A DNA stretch of 64,000 bases from Ixodes scapularis. Taxonomy: Eukaryota > Arthropoda > Arachnida > Ixodida > Ixodidae. The stretch covers positions 7,032,196 to 7,096,195 of the forward strand of contig NW_024609839.1 of the NCBI RefSeq assembly GCF_016920785.2, given 5' to 3'. A program made the translations under genes and the position numbers. Below are positions 36,401 to 48,400 of this stretch, piece after piece; the first letter of the stretch is position 1; the number at the start of each line of letters is the position of its first letter. Under the pieces are notes generated by a model. That model worked only from the letters and a program-made list of their open reading frames with translations. It had not been told where the DNA came from and searched no databases.

Positions 36401-39400
36401 CTCGACTCACCGATCATCCTCTGTGCTACGTGCGCCGAGTGCCACCGCACCGTCGTTTTTTTCGAGGGAGGATAGAAAGCTAGGGGGCGACATCACTCCG
36501 AACTCCGATTTTCGTTATTTCAAAAAGAAGGGCTGTAGTATGTTCGTATTTGCGTTAAAAACATTGTTTTGCAAATGCCGTTATTAAATGTTATAGAAAT
36601 GTCTCTTCCAAAGCTTCTAAATTTTATAATCGATTATGTCACAAATAAAAAGAGGCGAGAAGGTGAGAAGGGGGAGAGAAAAAAACTCAAAATAAAAAGC
36701 CGTGCGCCATAGAGTTATTACAATAAACGCTAGAGGCTCAGCTGGCGCTAGTGTCTATGGGACTTCCGGTTGCAAATTGAAGCAGACATCATGCAGTCTG
36801 CTTTTCCAGCCTTCCTGTGTATTCCTATGGGAAAACACGCGCGAATTTTGTCTCGTCGCCGGAAAACAACATTAATAACTTTTGTTATTTTAGTTGTACC
36901 GGGTAGTATGTATCTTTATTAATATTGTGAAAGTGTAATTGCTTTAGTTACAGCATTTTTCCTTTACCACTGAACGATGTTAAACTTCGCTATATTTCAC
37001 GCCCAAACCTCTGTTCCATGGCAGGTATGTAGAAATGAGCGACGATTCTAAGCAAAATAACGATCGAAAGGAATGTAGAGTGTGTTCAAAGTTCGCCAGC
37101 ATTCCGCTGGTGCTTATATATTGCTAATATGCCTGTCCTCTCACTATATGAAAATGACCCCGTCGTGCATCTCTACAAGCAATTACAAAAAAAAAAAAAA
37201 AAAATGTTTGAAACTTAAAGAATAAAGTATGTGGGCTACGAAAGGTGTGTTTTCTTATTATCTCCTATGTTGGGCAGTTTTTATCGCGCACCTGTCCTCT
37301 GGCTTCCCTCTATTTGCAAAGATTTGGAGCGTTGATGATTTGAACACAGAACAAGCATCTTCGCACATATTCATGAGCAGAAATAATAAAGCAGTACTTA
37401 TTTATTGTAAATCGGACTACATTACGTGACTTTCAACTTATTTTGATCGTCTGCAAGCACAAGGAGTTACTTACCCAGTGTTACTGCGTAGTTCTTGCCG
37501 TCTCTCTTGGTTTTCCACATGTCGTTCGTTCTTTTGGCACGTATATCCCCCATGCTGGAAAGCGTCGACGCCGTGTTCGCGCTAACAGTGTCCGACAGTG
37601 CACATAAATACACGTACGAAGCAGTTTTAACACCGTTTTTAATGCCGCGAATTTCAAATAAAAATGCTGTAACTGACCAATTATTTCGTCTGCGTGACTG
37701 AGAAATGTTACAATGTGCCTAGTACGTATAAATTATTCGTGATATTTGCTCTTATAATTGAGCGCAGAGAGAAAATGCACTCGCTTTTTCCCATAGAAAT
37801 GCATTACCGGAAGTCAATTTCTGACTGCATGCTGTCTGCTTCAATTTGCAACAGCACACTAGCGCCAGCTGAGCCTCTAGCGTTTATTGTAATAACTCTA
37901 TGCCGTGCGCATGCATGGGGAGATATCTTTTTGCGTTGTGGTATTTTTTTTGCATGTCTATGGCTACAACTTGCATCGTTTTAGAGAAGAAAAAAAAAAA
38001 GACCTTTGGGGTGTTTTTTTATAACTTTAAACACAAAGAAACTTCCTCAATCAGTGTTGCACTACACAATCTTACAAAATTATTTTCATTTTAGCCACAC
38101 AAGCGTGGCACAACTGTGACAGTGTCTTCTTGTGGGAATTTCGCAATGGCAATGTCTGCCCCATCTATGCAAAACAAATGAAAAGCATGAAAGTAAAATA
38201 AATCTTCCAAAACACTAGATTGAAACAAACACTTCCGCGACAAAAAAGTAATAATTTTGATACAAGTTCAATACAAGAGTCCTCACCTCAGTTAGAACTA
38301 GTATGCGATAGTGGAAGTATAGCACATTTGCCTTTAAATGGAAAGCACAAACTTTTTTGCTACATGGCTCGGAGTCTGCAACTTGCTGCTGCGTTTCAGG
38401 TATAGAGCCGACTTGGCTAGGTTTGACTTAAAGGCGGGCGCTCAAAATTTTCTTCAGCGTGGCAGAAGATTCCCCCTCTTTTCTTTTTTTCCTCCTCCCC
38501 TTTCCTCCTCCAATTTCCTCCTCACTTTTTACGGCCTTCTCGCACGAGTGCTAATGGGCTTACCGGCTCCCCGACAAAATCTCTGCAACCCTTCAAGGTT
38601 CTCTGCTTCAATCCCAAACACCAGGGATTAGTTAGGCAGGCTCGGTATGAGCTCGTAAGGGTGCGGGCTGGCTCGCTTTTCTCCTGTTTTCTTTTTTTTT
38701 TTCTTTTTTCTTTTTAGCTTTAAAACACACTCAGACACTTCCGCATGTGGCCACATACGCTACAATACCGCATATTTATCTCGAGTGAACGGAACTTGAA
38801 CATCACAGTCGAAAGAAAAAAAGGTGGGTATTTTTATTTGAACTTTGAGCTCTACCCAGAGTGTTGAGAATTGGTCGTTCTAACAACGGCACACTGAAGA
38901 GTAATTGTATCAGTATTTCGTTTTTTTTTTTTTTGTTAAAAATAATAATCACAAGTAAATACAAGTCAAAAATATTTTAGTAAGAGGGTGAAGCATGTAA
39001 AATTAGTTGCATTTTGACAATATAGTCATGTATCCAAATGAACACAGTCTGACCAGTTCTGGCGCATAATATATAGCAGGGGTGGCCAAACCGCGGCTCG
39101 CGAGCCGCATGCGGCTCTTTGCTGGTCCAACTGCGGCTCGCAGATCCCTCGTTAAGGGGACCCCCCCCCCCCCCCCCCCCCTTTTCCGCATTTTCCCAGG
39201 AAAAAAGAAGGGATTTCAGGCAGAATGAAGTACGGCTGGCGGTTTGACGGCCTTGTACCTCCATACGTACTGTCGTACAGCCTTGTGCACTCATACCTAC
39301 AGTCAGACTCTAAACAGAATTTAAACTTGCGCCCCCCCCCCCCCCCCCGTGGCTCTTAGAAGTTTCGTGGTTTCATTTGCGGCTCTTAGGCCTGGTCGGC

Positions 39401-42400
39401 CTGGCCACCCCTGATATATAGGTTCGTACTACAGGTGTTTTCGTAACGGCTGCCTCGTTGAAGGAACTAAGAAGAGTAAAAAACAAACTTCCATAAAAGC
39501 AAATCGGTTTACGATTTTTTCATGCATCTTCAGCCTTTGAAAAAAGTTCTTCGTGGCCAAAGTTGCATTTAGTTTCTGTCAACAAATGTAACTGAGAACT
39601 CAACAGCCGACAAATATGTTGCGTAACAGCAAAGAGAGCGGGAAAGACGGAGATTGAATCGGCATAATTAAAGATTTTCTACGCGTAAAATAGTGCGCAA
39701 CTAGCAATAATAGCAAATTATGTCATTTATAAAAAGACAGCAGGCATTACGAAGTTTTCATTCTCTTCTGTTCCCGTTTGTTCGCAGTCCAATAAGAAAT
39801 GGAATACCCAGATTGCCTCTGCAGCCCTTCCATAATTGTCCGGGGCTCTGTCAGAGTGGTTGAAGCACAGCGACCTTCACCACAAAAACTCCAGGAGTTT
39901 GGAAGGTGTACTACCGTAGGGCTTGGGGCTGCTTGGCCAATTTAGGCGCCTGGCAGTCGCCCGGCCTCCATAGAACAAAAGGGGCACAGCGGCCAGCTCA
40001 ACGTGATCACCAAGCGGGAAATCATGCCGAAATGTGTCCTTCAACACTTGCGAGATCTATACCTGAGCCCAGCCGGGATTTGCTACATGGGACACAAGTG
40101 GAAATAGGGGACATTGATTGGTCAGTGTGCATGTAGATTTTTCTATGTAACCCGAAATAAAACAGAGCAAGGTTTTCAACATTACCAAGCCCAGGTATGA
40201 CAGAACTGCTGCTTGTAAACCCATTGTGGGTTTTTGCATGTCGTAAGGCGGTTCTCTAAAATCTCGTAGAAAGTGAATAGGCGCATTCTTATATCCCTGT
40301 TTGGTATGGTGGGGAGTCTCGAGTGGCGAATGTTGTGCGAAGTTGCCGATTTGAAGTACTCCGCTCAGGATTGCACGTACAGGTCCTTCATCTCAGAGAT
40401 TGTATCATGAATGAGCATTTTGAGGCTGACAAATCGTTATAATTAATTCCTAATTAATTTACAAATTAGAAAATCAACTAGAAAAAGAGGGGCGCTTGGG
40501 AGATTTGGCAATTCTTGAATATAGTCGTGCGGGGCAAACTGCCCCGTACTGTCTACAAGCACAGAAAGAAAGGAATGCACTGCTATGTTGTGTTTTTTAT
40601 GCCTGTACTTGTCTTTCACACTCTACGCCGATTAAAATTAAAACTGCAATATCTGTAGGTTATGTATGATTATCTTGCCTATGAAAGAAATGTAAATCAA
40701 GCAAGTTCGGCATCGTGCCACAATTTGTGCAAATGCCATTTTATGTGAAATTCAATGTCAAAACAGTACTTACGCTGTAAATAATGAATCCGTCGTTCTG
40801 CGCCATCCAAAAGCTGTGAACTACCGATCTTGGCTACGAGACCATAGGTCCACAAAAGATCATGCTGAGTAGAAAATTTGCCCTTTTTACCACAAGTACG
40901 GGAAAGCATTTATTTTTGAAACAGGTCGGGTGGTGATGCGTGGTTGAGCACTGGACGTCGCAGGACCGTTGATTGGGCACTCGTTGGCGCCAGGAGTGCA
41001 TGCAGTGATCCATTCGTGCTGCCTGCGACGAGTGTTGAAATTTGAATATGGTAGAAATAGCATGAATTAACAGTCTTAGAATTATTTTAAACTTGAACTT
41101 TATTTAGAGATTTAGATTTTGATCGTACCTTTTATTCATCGTCGTCTTCCATGAGAGAACCACTTGCCGAGGAGTCCGTGTTGTCCTTGGACGCGGCTTG
41201 GCAGATTAGGTCACAAATGCTTTTCACGAATCTTTAAAAAAGAAACATGAAATAAAAAGCAATCATTTCATAAGAAGGTGAAAATAATCTGGGAATTTAC
41301 CTGTAACTTTTTTTGCAGTAGTTTTTCTTCCCACCCTGCCTGTCCGGGTGCTGGCAATCCTCCATGCGGTATGCCGACGTGCTCGTTCGTCCGACGTGCT
41401 CGTTCCAATCGAGCACAGCGAGGCTCTGTCTTAGGTTATATGTCTTGTTCTGGTAGTGGATGCGTTTGTCCAGGTACATGAGTACCGTGTTATTGAAGGA
41501 TTCGATGTAGAAAGTGTCCTTCGACCTCACAAAATCATGTGCGTGCTTGTAGACTGTCGTCGACTTGATAAAATTTGTCAAGAGATCGAGAGCTATGGGA
41601 TCTTTAACGAGCAGCGTACTCGGAACGTGCCCAACCTCCTTGCATTGTGATTCCGAAGCACAACACCGATGGTCACCGGAAAAATGATTGACGCAGTTCA
41701 GCAGTGTTGCCCGTAGGGTGTCAGCATCACCGCCACAGGTGGCCATCGCGAAGTACACATGGTTGCGTACTGGCTGGCATTTGTCTGAGAGTTGCTGATG
41801 CCACGTTTTTCCTTCATTTTTTCTTGGTCCCGAGGCTATGGTCATCATGCCCTTTTTTATACTTTTTGCTGCGTGCCAGCGGTCGTTCGTGTTCGTTGTA
41901 TTTCCACTCCTCTCTCGGATGATCTTGTTGACGGAGGTGTTCCTGTCATGGGCGTGGTCTTGCAGTTCGATTCCTTTTGAATCAAAATACTCGTACAACT
42001 TCTTCGTACCCACGACTTCATGCTTCTGCGACGAGATTTCATCATCCTTGGTGACATGCACAATTCCTACGATCTTGTGTGTCTCCTGGCCTAGGGCAAT
42101 GACATCTGTATGGTACGAGTTTTTACGGCAGGCATGCCGTGCGTCCGTCTCAATGCTCATCATGGGAGAGGCACATGGGGGCTCGCTTGCTCGGCACTCT
42201 TCTTGCTGGGCGGCAGTCAAGGATTCTATCCGCAAGAGGCCCACTGCCGCTTTGACCTTGATTGTGGCCCTTTCCAGGGCCCTCGGAGAGTAGGGCAGCG
42301 AGCTAAACTCGCAAAACTTCCGGAACTGCACCGGCAGCATACCGCTGCATATAAATGCGAGTGCGAGATGACAATCGACAGTGCGTGAGTCCCCACTTAT

Positions 42401-45400
42401 GGAGCTAGAGCAAACAGTCAAAGAATGTTCTTTACACCTCCAGTGGAGGCGGGAGCCGAATCCGCAGGAGGTCACTTTTTCCAGCGAAAGCGTCTCTGGG
42501 CAACTTTCCCTGTGGTCTTGCAGAGTCTCAAGCATCTTGAAGAGCGCTGACGTGTCACAAACAATCAAAGCCGACTCACATGACAACGCAAGCGCGTCAC
42601 TTACTCGTGCAGGAGCGGTGTGATGACCATGCGGTGTTTCAGACAGGGACTGTAAGGCTCTCGTCATTATTGCACTAAGCGGATCACCCTTATATGCAGC
42701 TTTCGCACCTTTCAGGAGCGTGTCAAACGTTGTGATGTCATCTTCTGACGAAAAAGTCAAGCTGATGGTGCGGCGCAACGCGCTCCGCTGACACGTGTAT
42801 TCTTTTACGCTACCGTCTTTCATCCTCTTTCTCGAAACGAACGTAGAAGGTTCAGGGACCTCCATGCTTGTCGGTCTAGTCGATGTGGTCGCTAAAATAG
42901 TAAAGAGAAAACAAATATGGCACTGTGTTGACCAAAAGTGAAAAAAAAAACATCTAGAAATTAAACCAAAAATTATACGCACCGCTATTTAGGAGAAATC
43001 CTTGTACTGGGTATTGCTGCCTTGGATGTTTTCTCGAAAGTAAAAATCGTTCATCAAACAGCTGGCGAAATGAGGTTGTTACAGAACTCGCTGTAACCAG
43101 CAAGTGTCAGCCAGCAGAAAGAGCTCGTCACCGTGTCTGCTCGTGTGTTTCAAACCGGGATGTACTTATTTGAAGTAAGGCAAATGCAGAATGGGTTTTC
43201 GTAAAAAAAAAAAAAAAAAAAAAAAACGCTGTGCGAAGAAAAAAAAAGGGGAGTGGGGTCTCTTGATTGCAACAGTGGAACTAATCCTTTCTAATGCTTT
43301 GAAATCCTCTTCCGGCCTATGCCAAACTTTGAGAGCAGGTTTCATGTGGTCAGGCCGCACATGGGCTCGACAGTGTGGCGCAACCCGCCCCGTTCTCCTT
43401 TTCTTTTTTTTTTTAGGTTTTTTTTATTTTCTCTCAAAAGTGGCAGGGACTCATCAGTCAAGCCAGGCTATAAGATTTTAATCTTTTGAATTATAGAAAG
43501 CACGCACCCAACTTCTGGCTGATATCTTTCACCATACGTAACTGTGAAAGGTCTACTTCACTCTAGCTCTCAGTATTACAAATTTATTTTGACGAAATCA
43601 TAATGACCCAATACGTTTCCCCCTCTCATCACCTCGGATGGGATGTGGACATTTTGGCGAGAGCTGCCGCGTTTTTGTGTGACGGTTCGGTGTAAGGTGA
43701 TTCGGTGCGGTCTTTGCGGTGCACGGAATTTTCGATGCGCGGACCTTTCGGTGTGCAGACTTTTCGCTGTAGAAACTTTTCACGCACAAACTTTTCAGCG
43801 TAAATATGAGTTTCGATCTTTCTTTCTTTTTCATTACAAGAAACACGACGTAAAATAGTATAGAGACAAACGGGTAGTACTTACACAGAAAGACCAGAAG
43901 TCCGAGATCTGTCGGCTTCCGATGCAGGACACACTTATACATCTCATATCGTCATAGGCTTGCCGTGTATTATTCCATCGCTCAACAGAGTACAGTGATT
44001 TTTCCCAAAATGAATAATCACTGAAAACATAGCTACGTTTTCCTTCTCGAATCACCCATAAGTAAATCTATGTAAATATGGGGTGTCCGAAATAACGCAC
44101 CCTAATTTTTTCCTCTTAAAAATTGGACACCGTACGCGAATTGAACCGACTAGATGTTGTTAGCAAAAGTCTTGCGAGAGCTGCCGTGTTTTTAAATAAC
44201 CCTAAGCAAATAAATGTTTAAGATTAATTACCTAACTTTTTGAATGTTGTATAAAGAGACGAAATGTCAATGGAAAAGCTCTAGAGCTCCTTGAGAAACA
44301 CCCAAATCAGCTGTTTGCAACGTAATATAACTGGCGTTTTTTTTTTTTTTTTTTTTGATAACCAGTAATGACAGGACAAAATACCCTGTGATAACGCACC
44401 CGGCCCATCATGCACTCATTTTTGAATGTCCCAACGATGCTATACGTTTTCACGGTGGAGGCACATTTGAAGATATTAAAAATTTTTCTGATCTATCGTG
44501 CAAAACAACTTCTCAAGCTTCTTGCTGGTTGGGGTTTTTCCCACACGCAGTACCAGTAATAAAGCCAAAGCCTTATAGAGTATACCGCCTGTATCGACTC
44601 AACGCGTAAACACGATGTGGAGCGTGTAGTGCGTACGTTGGAAAAGAGATACCGGCGAGCGAACCATCGCGTCTAACGTCTTCGAGCCTCACACAGGATA
44701 ATGCTGCGCCTAACAAAGTCACTTAGGTCCTCAATGTAGAGTGGTTCCGAACCAATGGTCTATGGAACGCGATTCGTGAGATACCGAAAAACGCCGCTCG
44801 TAATTCCCGCTATCGCCATGAATTCACATAAACAACGAAAGATGACAAATCAGAGATTTAGAACAAAATTGATACTTCAATGACTACTTCTTTGAATAAA
44901 GCAACAGTTATTGGTGTTTTCACAACAACAGAAATCGTTCTCCAAACCCACGCTAAAAACAGCCATCGAACTCGTTGGGGAGAGCAAGTGCCAAGCTCGC
45001 TCAAAAAAGCCTCGGCTGGTTCAGCTCCCTGTCGCGGAGGTGCCGGCTTGACCCTGGATAATCCTTTCAAATCCTTCAAACGTTGATTGCACCCACCCAA
45101 ACCTTCCAGAAAGGGGATCAGGCAGGCGGTCAGGAAAAAAGGTCGGAAAATGGCGAGGAGGAAACGAGAGGTGATTTCCTCCTTTCACAGTGGCGAGAAG
45201 GAAAGTGAGGGTCCGGTTCCTTCTCTCTGCTTGCGGGCCGGCCTTTAAGCCAGTTGCGTTCAGCCCTTGTGTTCCTCGGATGAGGTGCCCAGTCAAGCGG
45301 GCAAGGCAGGCTTGGGATCAAACAAAGAGATGTCTTCACCATCCACTTGGTCAACATTCACATTCTCCTCAATAGGCTCACAAAGTAGCAAACTGTTCTT

Positions 45401-48400
45401 CACGTCATACTTTTGATAAAAACTGCGTGCTGAGATCGCCTGGCCAAGCAACTGAGCAAACTGAACAAAAAAATGCACACAAAATTGCACTCGCATCAAT
45501 TAAGATGGTTTCAACACTTACCTGCATTCTCAGTCGTGCTTTTTGAAATTCTGGTTTTACTCTAGGCAAGAAAGAGACGTCGGGTTGGTTAGGTCAGGAA
45601 ACTAAAAAAATAGAAGGCAGCGTAGCACTACACGAAAAAACCCGGTGCACGCCGAGAATGGCAACAACAAAGTACTAATTGGATCTTAGCCGCTAACATA
45701 TTGTATGCTTGGTATATCATTTTAAACTAACTTACGAATAAATTTGTTTCTGGTAGATTGCTATTTTAGCAATATTGTCACGAATGACAATCGATGAGGC
45801 GACAAATGACCAAAGGAAACTAGGCGTTTAATGGGTCAAACTTGTGCCCAAAACGAAAGCAAAAGAGAATAACAGAAGGTAAGGGGAAAGCATCGTAGGC
45901 GTCGAGTGTCGGCGTGAGCGCAGAGTCGAGCACTGGCGAAAGATTGACTCTGTACAGTGCAGCTTCTTTTGAACCTTTCCTGGGAGCTGAGAACATTCTA
46001 CCTCGTTTGTTCTGGAAGTATACATTCTCAGCATGAACGAGCTACACGGCTGTCTAACGTCCTAGAATTTTTTACTTACGTAAAGAAAGAAAAAATGACA
46101 AGCGGTGGCGAGATTCGGGCCCCAGCCATCTCCGTGGGAGTCAAGCTCTCTGCCCACTTGGCTAGCTGCTTACACAACAATATCAGCGCAACTGATATAA
46201 GAAACAAATTACTTTCAGCCCAGTTGTCCTTTGAAGGACGACCAGGCGGACAGCCTCAAGAAAGTAGTTGCTTTCTTACATGAGTTCTGCTAATATTACT
46301 AAAATAACATAATCTACCAGAAACAGCTTTATTTGTAAGTTAGTTTAAAATAGGAATATTAGTGGCTAAGACCCAAGTGCTTCATTGTACGTCGTGTTCT
46401 TGCCGTTGCTGCCAAGTAACGAGTTATGTCATGTCACTCGTGTGTGTGTTTGCCAAGCTCCCGAGCGCAATTCACAAACATACGATTGGAGGAGGTACGA
46501 AGGACGTCTGCTAACTGAGCCGGACGTTTGGACGTTATGGACCGCCTGGGGACTATGTGCGTTGTCTGGGTTGTACGTTAATGAGACGTTTTTCATAAAA
46601 ATTTTGTCCGATTACGAACTCGCTGACGGGTCAGAAAGGTCTCAATGGCCCACTATGCACATGCAAGCTGCGAAGCCACGTCCAATTGGCAGCTGAGAAC
46701 ACCCTCGCTCTCACCTCGACCAAAATCGAGCCCTCGGTACAAATCTCGCCCAAAAAACTGAGCCGTTCCAGCGAAATATTTTTGTTGCTCAATACACGCT
46801 CCTGTTTCCCTGCAGGTACTTAAACAAACTTCACGAGGTCAACGAACTATCGAAGGAGCAGGAGAGCAAAATAGCCGCGGTGGTGTTGCCCTGCATACTA
46901 AACAGGTGAGTCCCGTCACCAGCCGGTTTCTGTCGCGCTCAAAAGCCGATTTGCTAGACTGCATTCTCTGGCAATCCAATAGACCGATCTCACTAAGCGT
47001 TCCACGCAGAAGTGACGCAGCCTTAACTTTAGTTTGCAGGAGGCAGATGCCAGTGAACAAGACAGCTCGTGTTGTCTTGTGCTCTGCTCGCGCAGGCTGA
47101 CAGCAGTGCAGAAAGACTACAGTTCCCACAATGCATGCCGGCAGCAGTGGCGCAACGAAAGTGGCTGGTGAGATCGGTCTATTCATCTCGACACGGAAAT
47201 TGCACGAAACCGAGCGATCGCCGATTTGGCATTCGCACGAATGGTGTTGCACTTTTTATGCATATACATATGCCGGAGGTACTAGTCTAACGAATGGCAG
47301 CTTTTTGGGTGCAGGCCCGCAAACATGCCGCTTGAAGAGGGACATGCACCTAAAAGTTTGGGGGGCTTTTACGTGCCAAACCAACGAAGGGCATGTGGCA
47401 CGCCTGAGTGGAGGACTGAGGATTATTTTCGACCACCTGGGGATCTTTTGACGTGCAACCGAAAGCTCAGTTACATGACGCCTACTCCACAATATGCCTG
47501 TCATGTTGCGGGCACCTCGGCCGGGTTTTGAACCCGCCACATAGGGATCCGTACGCCGGTGCTTTGCCTCAAAGCCACCGAGGTGGCCGGACATGCGCCT
47601 ACCCAGATCTTTTTATATAGCGTTTGGCTGTTTAGTCGACGTAAATTTATTTCCTGCTGTGCTCGAACAAAGTTGAAATCTTGCGCATATTTAGAAAGTG
47701 TATACTTAATTAAGGCTGGCTCACAAATTTGTTTGATTGATCCCACTCAAACCATAATGCTTATGACGAGAGAACACACCCTGGAAGCCCTGCAAGCGAT
47801 GGACGTAGCTTTGCAATATTTGCCAGATCTACCCATTTTCTCTGAGAAAGGGTTGTCAGAATAATTTCGAGGCCACTATGAAAACTTTCAGCCTTTCCAC
47901 TCTGGTGAAGCAGGAAGACCAGCGGAGCTGTACTGTGTGGGACGACCTCAAGGATGACTTCTTGAATGACCTCAAGGACGTTGCCTAGAGGATGACATCT
48001 AGGACAATGTCTAGGACGACCTGAAGGACGACTTCTAGGATGACCTTGAGGACGACGCCTGGGATGACCTCAAGTACGACGTCTAGGTTGACCTCAAGGA
48101 TGACGCCTTGGACGACCTCAGGGACAATGTCTAGGATGACCTCAAGGAGGACATCTAGGACAACCTCAAGGACGACTTCTTGGATGACCTCGAGGATGTC
48201 TAGGATGACCTCCAGGACGACTTCTAGGGAGACCTTGAGGACGACTTCTAGAAAGACCTCAAGGATGACTTCTAAGACGACCTCGAGGATGACCTCAAGT
48301 ACAACGTCTAGGACGACTTCTAGGACAACCTCAATTACGACGCCTAGAGAAATTCAGCCTTTCCACTCTGGTGAAAACCAGAGTGGAAAAGCTGGAAAAG

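Noticed and set aside
41838..42293. 151-codon + strand frame
   Set aside because: Antisense shadow of the transposase-like central exon.
42893..42982. N-terminal extension of the transposase-like frame (MRIIFGLISR...)
   Set aside because: This stretch is the 91-nt intron: it begins GTGCGT and ends TTTTAG, and splicing it out joins the true upstream exon in frame.
47520..47592. tRNA gene
   Set aside because: A and B boxes are present but it is continuous with a SINE body and lacks a good cloverleaf.
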